Shown in pieces: positions 1 through 11,105 of a stretch of DNA of 64,000 nt. Origin of the DNA: Cytauxzoon felis (lineage: Eukaryota > Apicomplexa > Aconoidasida > Piroplasmida > Theileriidae); the NCBI GenBank assembly GCA_020283715.1, contig JAIQCW010000063.1, positions 26,944 to 90,943 of the forward strand. The letters run 5' to 3'. Numbering within the stretch: position 1 is the stretch's first letter; each line of letters begins with the position of its first letter. A program made the position numbers and the translations under genes. The notes below the pieces were generated by a model. That model saw only the letters and a program-made list of their open reading frames with translations. It did no database searches and was not told where the DNA came from.

Positions 1-276
1 TGGGTGAATGAATTCGGGTTACAAGGCTATTGTATAGGATGTAATAATGGTAACGAGCAAATATTAGATCGTCAAGGATTATTTCCTGACATTAAGGACA
101 TATTTGAAAATTATTCACGTAATAATCAAGAAGATGAGCGGACTAACTATAAGTTTGGAAATGGAATACGATCAAATGAAATGTATGAAGCGTTCGAAAA
201 TTTATTGCTATGTAGACTAGGCCTTGTTAAATCTTATTCTCAGAATCAATGTGAAGTTATATTAACAAACAAATAA
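1..276 (+). CDS. C-terminal part of an unknown protein (5' end outside window)
   Basis: The frame is open from the first base of the window and stops with TAA at 274-276, giving about 91 residues. It is the last exon, or end of the last exon, of a gene that starts to the left. The segment is polar and acidic, with a CIGC pair near its start and an EDER cluster in the middle. I recognise no domain. The next gene on the same strand starts about 126 nt downstream. That the frame is coding rests on its length in A+T-rich DNA and on balanced composition. No function is proposed. Confidence 0.55.
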   Translation, partial: WVNEFGLQGYCIGCNNGNEQILDRQGLFPDIKDIFENYSRNNQEDERTNYKFGNGIRSNEMYEAFENLLLCRLGLVKSYSQNQCEVILTNK

Positions 277-402
277 ATAAATAAAGTAGATGTATAATTA
301 GTTATAATATAGGATTCCATATATTATATTATATATATATATTGATATTGACTTAGCGGAGCACATTACAACACACTAAAAACAATCATTACAAATGTAG
401 AC

Positions 403-2717
403 ATGTATAGTCTTGAAAAAAAATTATTAACAAATTTTAAATGCTGCAATTTAAGTAATATTACAAGATGTAATAAATATTTGATAAATAATTACAGTCT
501 ATATAATGGTCACCGTAACTTTAGGTATTTCATGTACTATACATTGTAATTAAATTTAGTTTCGTTAATCTTGACAAAAGTGAAGGTCAAGTTGAAAAAT
601 TAATGGTAGTAATGAATAATGATGTGAAATCTGGACGTGTAATTTCACATAATGTTATTGATATTACCGGAGATTCTTCCATAGATCCCTCGGAAGTTTT
701 AACGCAGAAGGAGTTTTTACAAAAGAAACGAACGAAGATGATTTCTATAAAGGAGTATAATAGATTAAAACCGCATGATGTAAATATCTTTAATTATTGA
801 ACTGACATTACTTTCAGGTTAAGAACTCTATGGAAAATTATGAAAAGGAATCAAAAGGGAAGGGGATTGAGACTAGTTCGAATGAAGGGTCCAAACAATA
901 CAATTTTAATAAATTTAATCCGTCTAAAACATCGCAACTATCCACCACCCATATGGAGAGCATAATTAATGAAGATGATGAAAAGGGGTAACGTAACTAT
1001 GTTATCATTATTGAGAATAATATAGAATACTACCTCATCGAAGATTGAGATTTCAGAATGAGGTACACCAAATATTCAAGTGCTTAAATATATTCAGGAA
1101 AGTTATCGCATCCCTGAAAAGGAATATTATTTAAAATATTTCAAAGACAAGGAGAATAAGATTCGTGGTTTGTAATAAATTTATAGTGTAAACATTTAAT
1201 TTAGATTACAAATATACATTAGAGAATGTTAAATTTAATTTAAATCAACGATTAGACAATATAAACATGCGTAATAGGTTACGTGTATCACCAAAAAAAT
1301 ATTGGTTTGTACATTTGAGTTGGTCATTTTTAATTATTCTATAGGATTAAACCTGAATATAATTCACCTTCAGTCAGTGAAATTTCCAATATGAATTCAT
1401 TTGATCTAAAGTTTACGATGATGAATGAGGCATATCGAACAATAGATTGTATTTTAAAGTAAATCGTCATTTATTTTTTAAAAAATAGGTGGAAATATTA
1501 GGCGTGATATATGGGACATTTTTATAGATAGAGCAATAGAATTTTCAAGGAAAGTCCATATTAGAACATTGCTGAGGTATCTACAAATAATATCTCTAGT
1601 AAAATACTGCACGAATAAAAAACTAATTAAATTATTGGAGTAAGTTTATAATCACCAACGAATAATATATGATTAAAGTTCTATAAACTCTAGGAGAGAT
1701 GAGATGAAGCCAAAACATTACGTCTTTTTATTTCAAGTATTTTTATGTCTCTATATCTAAATAGCACATATACAGGCCCTTGGTAGGCTTAGAATTCGTG
1801 ATCAGCGCCTACATGATAATTTGTATGAAATGGTATTATGTTGGCCAATTCTCCGCAATAACTTTATAATAAGGGTATTTGATTTATATATATATAAATA
1901 TATATAGGCCTCAAACAACATTGCTAAACTTGGCATTGTAAACAACACTTTGGTAAAACCACTACAGGATGTTATTTCAAGGAGGATTCACACATTTTCA
2001 GGTACTCTAATCTTCGAGAAACTTTAACCATACAGGGAATGATTGCAGCAGAGTCAAATCGATTGCAGTCATGGATCTATATACGGATGAAATGATTATA
2101 GAATTTATAAATAGATGTGAATATTATAAAAGTTACTTTAGAAATTATACCAGACATCTCCAAATACTGGAACTTTATCTAAGGTTGATAAGAAACAATG
2201 TATATACTCGACTTACTGAGAATGTCAAAGCATTTTTGATTAATTCTAGGCAGGCTAGCCACAAAAAAAACGGTAATTTAAACATTTGTATTTATTTATA
2301 ATCAACAAGATTATGGACGTAGTACGAGCGCGTTCAGTTGCGAAGAACACAAAGATGTCAGTCGAATAATGAATATGCTTGGAATAGATCATAAAAATTG
2401 CATGACAGCAGGTATGTTGAACTTTTTGAAGATTAAATAATCACAAAGGCCCTTTTGTATTGGATATATACGAACCATTATCAAATACTGTAATTGAGAT
2501 AAATTCAACACATCAATACTATCTACAAACCGCCGAACTAACTTCAGTTGCAAAAAGGTTATTATTTTATATAATTTCATCACTTGGTTTTAGACGTCAT
2601 GAATTAATATCCGCAATGGGATTCAGATTGTTACATATACCCTACAGATGGTGGAATCAATTAGAATCAGACGAAAACAAAATGACATCTCTCAAACAGA
2701 TACTTGTTTATTTATAA
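403..2717 (+). CDS. RAP-domain protein, probably mitochondrial RNA-binding
   Basis: This is a many-exon gene. An upstream ATG at 403 (MYSLEKKLL..., basic) joins in frame across a 35-nt intron (525-559) to the exon holding the ATG at 603. Later exons join through short introns, for example after 782, around 988-1026 and before 1346. The middle is helical repeat-like (FQALGRLRIRDQRLHDNL; LLRYLQIISLVKYC), as in FASTK/RAP proteins. The last exon (2460-2717) has the RAP pattern: LDIYEPLSNTVIEIN, then GFRLLHIPYRWWNQL, ending KQILVYL. Known for the family: RAP proteins act in organellar RNA processing and are expanded in Apicomplexa. Inferred: the basic N-terminus is a mitochondrial leader. The mL54 gene starts only 5 nt after the stop. 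The C-terminal domain is firm; some middle splice sites are approximate. Confidence 0.8.
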
Positions 2718-2722
2718 TTTAA

Positions 2723-3200
2723 ATGTTACCTATTTTATTTGTGTTGGGTAAATCATTACACATTAATTGTATCGGCGCAAATTTCATAAGTTCTTCCCGG
2801 GTATTATGTGCTCCAAAACAGAAATCCAAGAAAGTGATTGATAGTGCCAAAAGAACACCAGAAGAAGCGACTAAACACGAGGATGAACATCTTTTCAATA
2901 TTTATGCTGGGATTCAAAGTGATCATGTAATTCTTCCCGATGATGCATATCCTGGCTGGTTATGGGAACTAGACAAACCAGATAAGACATATGGCGAGCT
3001 AATGCAAATGTTTGTTTATGGGAAGGTTAGTATAATTATTAAAAAAAATATATTTTCTTTATTAGAACATTGATTCTGCTCAAATGAAGGATTATAATAG
3101 GTTCCTTAGACTACATAATAGATCACTGATTAAACTTAACAATCTAAGATTACAGAAACAAAGAAAATATACAGTGAAGTCACATTATTGGGATGTTTAA
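2723..3200 (+). CDS. MRPL54: mitochondrial large-subunit ribosomal protein mL54
   Basis: Two exons. Exon 1 runs from ATG 2723 to about 3025. A 40-nt intron (gttagt..attag) follows, and exon 2 ends at TAA 3198-3200. The protein has about 145 residues. The diagnostic mL54 block is present: LPDDAYPGWLWELDKP at about residues 73-88. It is followed in exon 2 by the basic tail FLRLHNRSLIKLNNLRLQ, which matches the family's LR..NR..IK.NN pattern. The first 30 residues are hydrophobic and basic without acidic residues, as expected for a mitochondrial leader. The family belongs to the large mitoribosomal subunit. The spacing is odd: the start lies 5 nt after the stop of the RAP-domain gene, so the two transcripts must overlap or be shared. 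Confidence 0.85.
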
Positions 3201-3239
3201 TTTGAAAAATACAGTTGAAGGATATGTTATAAGTATCGA

Positions 3240-4977
3240 TTATTCTGTTTTCTTAATTTCAATTATTTTCCCGATTGCAATTGTTTTATCTTCATCACGA
3301 AGAGTGAACCTACCTAATTGTGCACATGCTTCGAATGTTTCTAAGCATGCCGCATGTGTTAATTCCAGATGAGCGGTGACAATAGTGTTATTTGATACGA
3401 AAACTGGGTTAGTTTTTTTCTTTTTGGTAGTTTTATCAGTACTTTCAAGTAATTTAACGAATTTCACCTCTGATGATATGCAATGGGCATGGAACATACA
3501 ATAATAACCAGATGTGATCAACGGACGATGTTCAAGCAAATCTACCACTGAAATGAGGGCAACGAATTCCAGTACAACTGGGCAGGGTGCATCAACATTG
3601 CATATGACGGAACCCTTTGCAAACTGTTCTTCATCAGATCCCGATATTCTAATCTAACAATTTAGTCTAATGAAATTATAACATACCCAAATATTCTCAC
3701 CGAATCTAGCAAATGCATATTCTTCTTCCTCAAAGTAAATGTTTGCTATTTTGACCTTGGCTTTATGTGGAAGCAGTATACAGTTTTGGCCTGATCTAAC
3801 TATGCCAGATTCAACCTTACCTAGGCACATAACACCATTATCACGATAGCTATCAATTATAGGAATGCGTAAAGGGGCATCTTCAGATGAATTTAATGAG
3901 GGAATACTATCTAACAACCCAAACAACGTTGGCTTCGACAGGTCGTACCATGAAGCATTTTTATCATAGTATTTGTAATTTGTATCAGAAACATGATCAA
4001 CAAGATTCTGCCCAATCAAACCTGAGATTGGGACAAAACTTAAATCTCTGCCTTCTACAAATCCACATGTTTTCAAAAAGGGTTTTATTTTTTTAACAAC
4101 TGTTGTATATCTTTCTTCGGACCATTGGCATGTATGATCGTCCATCTTATTAATGGCCACAATTAATTGGCTAACACCTATTTAAATTAAATTGAATATT
4201 ACATTGTACAAACCTAATGTTTTAGCTAGTAATGCATGCTCCCTTGTCTGTCCCCCGCGTTCAAAACCAGTTTCAAATTCTCCCTTCCTGGCAGATATGA
4301 TTAATACACCGCAATCGGCTTGGCTAGCACCTTCAATCATATTGGGAACGTAGTTTTTGTGCCCAGGGGCGTCAAGAATAGTAAATCGCCTATTCTTTGT
4401 CTCAATTTTCGCACGACCTACCTCAATCGTTTTCCCCTAAATAAATATGAAATCGTTTAAACAAAATTTACTTTAGCTCGCTCCTCTTCATTAGTATCCA
4501 TGATGAACGCGAGAAACCAGCTCTCTCGGTTTTTTTCTCTAGCCTCTTTTCCATACTTTTCAATCATCCTCTCATCAACGTAACCAGACAAGTAACTGTA
4601 AAAAATATAAAAAAATTTAGAAAATACTTACAGTATATTTCCACATGTAGTGGACTTTCCAGCATCCACATGACCAATAAAAACGATATTTATATGTTGT
4701 CGTGGATCAGGAGCGGGAAGCACAGAATCACTTGAGGTGGTCTTTTTCTTGGTAGAAAATGAGTCTAGATTTTATGGTAAAATTTATGCCTAAATATAGC
4801 TAAATACAAACCTTTTGATTTAGAGGAATCGGTAGGAGAGGTATCACCTATTTTCAGAGAGTTCATATCAGATAAAAGAGTGGAATCATTGTGGTTGTCT
4901 GTATCCATCAATGAATACCAGGTATCGCCAGGTTTAAATTCTGTTGCATTGGGATTGAATTTGAAGTTAGAATCCAT
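3240..4977 (-). CDS. ERF3: eukaryotic peptide chain release factor eRF3 (SUP35/GSPT1 family)
   Basis: This translational GTPase works with eRF1 to end translation. ATG lies at 4975-4977 and TAA at 3240-3242. There are six exons, with introns near 3654-3686, 4178-4213, 4437-4471, 4596-4632 and within 4765-4811 (the acceptor of the last is uncertain). The N-terminal region is short (about 70 residues) and carries a PAM2-type poly(A)-binding-protein motif, FNPNATEFKPG. The G domain shows GHVDAGKST (P-loop), DAPGH (G3) and INKMD (G4). It also has the eRF3-typical GEFETGF segment. Domain 3 ends with GRFTLRDEDKTIAIGKI, which is eRF3 rather than EF-1alpha or HBS1. The long Q/N-rich region of yeast Sup35 is absent. 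Its 3' end is only 40 nt from the end of the convergent mL54 gene. Confidence 0.93.
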
Positions 4978-5284
4978 TGTAATTTATGGCTTTGTATAAT
5001 CTTTATATAATATATTGTAACTCAGCGACACATAAATACTAAAATGACAAATAAACTATGGATCATATAAAACGTCAAACCAGCATGATAACTGATAAAT
5101 GTTGTAATCGAAGGCAATATTAATGATATATACTATTTTATATTACGAATATATACAGGCTTATCACATTATATTGGGAACAACATAATAAAATATTCAC
5201 CAATATCACATTAAAGATAAGTCTGACCAAAGTTTATTGTTTCGTATTGTTTAACTTTATTAATAAGTATATGAAATTAATAAA

Positions 5285-6682
5285 TTAGCAAATGTGTAAT
5301 TTGTTACTAATTATTTGCAATTCATAGTGAGTAACTGCCATGACTTTTTTAGCACCGGCCATATTGAAATTATGTACCAATACATATGGATCCAACGAGC
5401 ACATAAAAATTCCTATTCTTTCTAAGTTGTTTCCTGCATCATAATAAATCAAATTGTTTTGGCGAATACCTGATGCAACATTACTTATCGTCTGTGAAAA
5501 AGAATTCGTTATTCTCCAGCAATACGAAATATCAAGAACATTAAGATTAGCCAAATTTGTAATTAGAGTTTTGATTGCGTCGTTAGTTAATGAGCTAGAT
5601 TTGTTATTATAATACAGAAGGTTAGATCATACCTGCATTTGGTGAGTTTTAATCTCTTAAGGAGGGGAAGATGCTCAATAATGGAATCTATAATATCCAA
5701 AGAAATCAAACAGCTAGACAAATCGATTATAGAAAGTTTGTTACATTTTTCGACTATTTTTTTTATTGTCTCATTTTCGATACATGTACCTGGATGTTTA
5801 TTTTATTTCCTTAAAAATATTACCGATGTGTAATTCCTCTAGATTCCTAAATTTAGAAATCACTGACAAATCGGATTGCATTATTCCTGCACAGCCGCGT
5901 ATATCTAAAATCCTCTGAATTAAAGTAACTTATTAAAAAACAATTAGAAATCATTACCAGTGTAGATGAAATATTTACCAAGGGCGATAATGACTTAATT
6001 TCCGTTAAATTATAAAGTTGGAGAACATTCAATTTAGGAAACTTAATTTTACCATGATCACCATTAGAAATACCAAATACATTCTTTAATATATCGTTGA
6101 AACCATTAACTTGTATATTGTATGGCCTTTTATATCCAAGGAGAAGAGCCTATATATAATCAAAAATAAGGGAAAATAACGGACCCTCAACTCAGAGAAG
6201 TGATGATTTATAGTGGAAGTACTTATGCCCCTACAATTAAATAAATCTAAGGTTTGAAGATGATGCTTCAGATGTCCAAGTAATACACGAATAGGCTTAG
6301 CGGCTTTATGACAATTGCTAACGTATAAATGATTTAAATTCCTATAATGACCAAATCTTGTCAATTTAGACATATATTCTATGAATGAATTGTCGAAATA
6401 AGACCATCCACTGACGTCTAATGTATGTATATTAGGTGAGCTAGAATATAATAAGTTAATAACGAATCAAACAAACTTAAATATTACTTCTGCGATTAAT
6501 TTTGATTTTAAATTTAATTTGAGCGCTTTAAACACACTGATTTCCCTCCTTAAGCCTCTAACAACTCCACAAAATTTCTTAGATATTAATAAAAAATCTC
6601 TTGGGGAATATGAAACTATTAATGTCAACACATCTAAAGGAATATCCGCCAATAAAAACGAATTATATTTCCTCTTTAACAT
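5285..6682 (-). CDS. F-box-like / leucine-rich-repeat protein
   Basis: ATG is at 6680-6682 and TAA at 5285-5287. Several short introns interrupt the gene and not all were resolved. The N-terminus (MLKRKYNSFLLADIPLDVLT, then IVSYSPRDFLLISKKFCGVV) resembles an F-box: LP..vL..I.sy....L....vsk.f. It is followed by leucine-rich repeats of the cysteine-containing type, such as LNHLYVSNCHKAAKPI, LQTLDLFNCRGIS and LNVLDISYCWRITN. Known for the family: F-box/LRR proteins are substrate receptors of SCF ubiquitin ligases. The SCF role here is inference, because the F-box is divergent. The gene lies between the eRF3 gene and the CDPK7-like kinase, all on the minus strand. Confidence 0.7.
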
Positions 6683-6760
6683 AATTAAAAATTAATATAT
6701 ATAAATACAATTCTATGGTAGTAATTAAATTATAATACAAGTTATTGAGTGTTAGTGGGC

Positions 6761-9700
6761 CTACTCGTGTACAGTGTCTAATTTATGGGATGAGGAATCG
6801 ATTTTAGACCACTTGCTACTCGATTCTTGCGGTTGACAAGGTTTTAAATCATATTCTAGTGCGTGAATATTTCTATTACAGCTTTCTGAATATGGAATAA
6901 CAAATGTTGCTTCAGTATCGGTGCCGCTTCTAATAGACATAACTAAATCATTGGCATCATCAGAATTTTTACCATCAGAAAATGTAGATACATCTCTATT
7001 TACTGCCACAAAATTCTTGACCCAAATATGATCCAACGCTTCAAAAACTGATATTCTTTTCAATGGATTCGGTTCGAGAAGTTTTCGAATTAGGTCCTTA
7101 GCGGATGATGAGATTCCACGCCAAATTGGACCATCAAAATATACTTTATAATGGTCCCAAATATTGGTGGTCATAGCCTTTTTAATAGCAAAAGGTAGTC
7201 TTCCCCGAATAAGAAGATACATAATCACACCTATAGACCAAACATCAGCCTTCTGGTTATAACCTTGCATCGTTAATACTTCAGGAGCTACATATGCCAG
7301 TGTGCCACATGGTTGAGTTAATACATCATTAGGACCGCACAGTGTAGATAAACCAAAGTCAGTTAACTTTATAGCTGCACATTCAGTTTTATCTGTTAAC
7401 AACAAGTTTTCCGGCTTCAAATCTCTATGTATTATTCCACACTTATGTAGATAAGCCACCGTTTGCAATAATTGAGTTATAATTTTGTGTGTGTGTTCTT
7501 CACTCAATCTTTGCTCACTGTGAATCAAATCATACAATTCACCACCCCTAACTAATTCCATTACAATATAAAGAGAATCTTTAACATCTATAATCTCCTT
7601 TAAGTATATAACATGAATATGTTTTAGTAATTTAAGTATTGAAATCTCACTCCTCAAAAGCTCCCTTTCTTGGCCAAAAATCTTTGTTTTGTCAATAATT
7701 TTTACAGCAAATTCTTCATTTGTTTCCTTACAAATTGCCCTATATACAATACTAAACTTACCTTGGCCCAATTTTTCACAAATTTCATACATATTTGTCA
7801 AACTTTGTTGTCTCATCGCCTGTGACAAAACATCAACCCAATCTAGAAATTGATCCCTATTTTCTACATAAAAATCCCTCTTTGATAATTTGTTACTCTT
7901 TTGACATATACTAAATCCATATTTATTTCCCAATTGACGTTTACGTGATGGCTCCAAATAACAACCCTCTAAAAATATACATCCTTTGGGCCTTGCACAT
8001 GACTTATCCTTATAATAGTAGAGAATATTGCCATTCAAAACGTAAAATCTCGATCTCCACTGATGCAATGTTTTACCTATCTTGTACATAACTCCCGCCT
8101 TTGTGCATGAATTTGATTGTCTATGCTTAGGTAAATCATCTGGCACCTTTGTTTTTTTACCTATGGACGATTTAGTACAACCATTCATATCAACAGTACC
8201 CAATAATGAAACATCGGATATGAAGTTAGAAGTTGTAACGTCATTAGAAATTTGGCAGGAAGATAAACCACGTTTAACAATTTCCGGATGTTTAAAGATG
8301 TCAATAAACTCCCAATCACAAAACCAACAAGTCTTAAAAATATTTTCGCCACCGTTAAAACAATTTGAACATTTTATATATATAAGATCGATACTTATTT
8401 GTAATGATAAAGATGTATGTCTACTATAACAACGTGGGCACATGAAAAATGTTGTTTTACAATTGGGACAAGCAAACATTTCGTATATAAATTTCGACGA
8501 ATTACAGCCATTCACCGATGCGTTTTTTCCATTACTATCTGAATTTGAAGTTAAACTATAATTAAGAATCTTCATGTGTTCTAATAGTTCTTCACTAACT
8601 ACTCCATTGTGTCTATGAGAATATGACGTAAAGCCCAAAGTATGTATACCGTTAACCAAAAACAATTGATAAATTAAGCGCATTGTTACATCAATCAATT
8701 GTGTTGAAGCTTCTAAATTAGTACTGTTATCCTTATTCAATCTGGATGTATCAATATATTCAGAAGATGAAATATATGTATAATTTGATCTGCTGCATAA
8801 TGAATCGTCATCAGTAGAAAGGTACTCTCTAAAGAATGCATTACCCTGCAAACCCCAAACTTCTTCGTGTAGGCACTCAGAAAACATTCGCAAAACTGAA
8901 TCATTTTTTTCCAACCATGCCTTAAATTTTATAAAACTTAGGCAACCGTTTTCATTAAATTCACACTCCTCAAAAATTTGTTCAACCAAAATGTCTAGAT
9001 TCAAATTAGATCTTTCCAATTTTTCCTGCTCTTCATTCTCCTCAATAATGGATTTTACGAGTACAAATGTTGGATCATCAAGATGTAGAATATTTTTGTG
9101 ATCAAGAATGGCATTTGGACATGAATCTTCACGAGTGTATTTATGAGTATCATTGTATACAAAATCAAATGGAGATGTTTCTATGTTGAAACTCGATAAT
9201 TTTTTTACAGTTCGTGGAATATAACAGTCTACATCAGGTGATATATTTGACGATATTCCAATTTCAATATTTTCATCACAGTAATAAGATAAGGAATTAT
9301 CACTATAATCATCATACAATCTATCTTCAATTTGAGACATTGATCCAAAAGTTGGCTTAATACCAGCGCTTCTGTATCTGGGATGAGCCGCTCTAAACGA
9401 TAAATGGTGAGTATTGGAATCTATATATTTATATATGTGTAAGTATTTGTGATAAAAATACCAAATGTTTGATCAGACACGCTTCTTCGGCACGATGAAG
9501 ACTTATTTAAATTACAATATGACGAATTTCCAGTTAATTGAGGTACACAGAAATCAGAGTTGTTTTGTAATAACAATGTATTAGATTTGGAAATAGAATC
9601 CATGGAAAGTGCAGAAGTGAACGAACATTTAGATAACGAAAGTGCGATTTCATGTAGAGGTTTTGAGGCATTTTGTGATTTGCGTGCTATATGATGTTAA

Positions 9701-10374
9701 AATGTTTAATGATTAATGTAACTTACAAATGTAATGTTTGCTCTTATAAGATGTAATATTGATAGGTTGTGATGTAGTATTAATTTTACTAGAGCCATTG
9801 AGTAAACCGGATGATGAATCCAAAATTGAGTAATCCTTCTCCATCATAATAAAAGAATTGTCTCCATCAATACATGCACAATCTCCTTTATAAATTAAAT
9901 CAAATAATAAATAAACAAACCAATATCCATTGATTTTGATAAATATTTCGTCATTTTTGGAAAATTTGATAGCATTGCAATAAGTTCAGATTTTTGGATG
10001 TAGTTGTCGTTGTTTAGATCAAATATTTTAAACAACACATAGATTTTTTCAGCTCTTGTACCTCTACAAGACATAGCTATTCCCATTAAAAATTCATCCA
10101 TTTCAACAGTACCAGATTCTACAAATGAAATTATCACAAGTCAATATAACTAACCACTAATGTTGAATATTCTAAATAGTTGCTCACCCCAAAGACCCGG
10201 TAAGTTAAAATATTGAAGAAATGTTTCCTTATCTATTCCATTGGTTGGAGATTTACTAGAAAGCTCTTTGTAAATCTTTTGCAAAACCTCCAATTCATGG
10301 GAATCAAATTTTTTTAGCGATTCTTTCAAATATTTGTTCCGAATCTTATAATCCTTAGATAGACCGTGTCCCAT
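6761..10374 (-). CDS. CDPK7: calcium-dependent protein kinase of CDPK7 type (EF-hands, PH domain, C-terminal kinase)
   Basis: ATG is at 10372-10374. Exon 1 is about 10155-10374, followed by small exons and then a large exon that ends at the stop at 6761. Domain order is unusual for CDPKs but matches apicomplexan CDPK7. The N-terminus is MGHGLSKDYK (Gly2, possible myristoylation). An EF-hand region follows, with one canonical loop, DLNNDNYIQKSE (about 10000). Next come a linker, a CxxC-rich segment (about 8300-8475), a PH domain (KAGVMYKIGKTLHQWRSRFY onward), and a complete Ser/Thr kinase: LGQGKFSIVY, AVKIIDK, HRDLKPENLL, DFGLS and APEVL. Family knowledge: PfCDPK7 binds phosphoinositides through its PH domain. 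Inferred role: membrane-linked, calcium- or lipid-regulated kinase. A polar tail of about 90 residues follows the kinase. Confidence 0.92.
8295..8475 (-). other. cysteine-rich, possible zinc-binding module inside the CDPK7-like kinase
   Basis: Between the EF-hand region and the PH domain the protein has four CxxC pairs within about 50 residues: CPNC, CPRC, CSNC and CWFC. The spacing suits two zinc ribbons or knuckles. The pairs are seen directly in the sequence. Zinc binding is inferred. I do not know whether other CDPK7 proteins carry the same module. Confidence 0.55.
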
Positions 10375-11105
10375 TTTAAAGGTAGAAAAATTTTGATACC
10401 AAAGATTTGCTAGTCAAAGCTATACATTTTTTAGAAAATTGCAAGCATCTAATTACGAAAATACATGGAACAAAATAATAATGAAGATAAACTACAAAAT
10501 CTTCAAATATGCTTGTAAAGCATTAAAATATATTACAGACTCTATAATAGTTCATCTATACGTTTCAAATATTCATTAAAGAAGAATTATTAAGCTGAAT
10601 ATACATAATTGCGATGAATGTCAATGTTAATCAATAAACCTTGCTATATAAATGTTCTGTCTCTAACTTGTTATGCCACATTACCACAAACGTTATAAAT
10701 TATCCTTGGAGGATTTTTTCAAAATGCCCATTGATATTACAATTATAATAAATTTTAGTTATAATAGAATACGAAAATGAATATGGTTCCCAGGTAACTC
10801 AGTTCTGAGATGAACTTATTTCGCATGCTCACCTCTATAATCACTTAACTTATTTATATATAAACATAATACATTAGTAGATGATATCAAATTTTTATAT
10901 TTATGGACTAATTATTGTTAATATCATTAGTATATCACACCTATGTGTGACGTTACTTGACCTCCTGTTAAAGCACACTCGACCTCAATTTTCTATATAT
11001 TTTTTATACAAGAAAGACATAATCATCGCAGTTTCCCTATCATTTATCATTAGGTTGATTCCTTATGTACAAATACTACTATAAATCCGTATTAGCATAT
11101 GAATA
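10375..11105. promoter_or_regulatory. 731-nt divergent intergenic region, presumed promoters for the CDPK7-like and UBR-ligase genes
   Basis: The region separates two divergently transcribed genes, so both 5' regions must lie here. It is A+T-rich with scattered short ATG frames, the longest near 10881-11084. These have no recognisable product and I read them as chance. No tRNA, snRNA or repeat was recognised. No specific promoter element can be named. Confidence 0.45.

Noticed and set aside
1861..1912. TA-rich tract that could be a microsatellite or replication element
   Set aside because: It lies within an intron of the RAP-domain gene; short TA runs are common here.
8082..8429. 115-codon plus-strand frame
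   Set aside because: Antisense to the CDPK7-like kinase exon; no family pattern.
10881..11084. 67-codon frame in the divergent region before the UBR ligase
   Set aside because: Very hydrophobic, A+T-driven composition; no splice partner and no family pattern. Likely chance.
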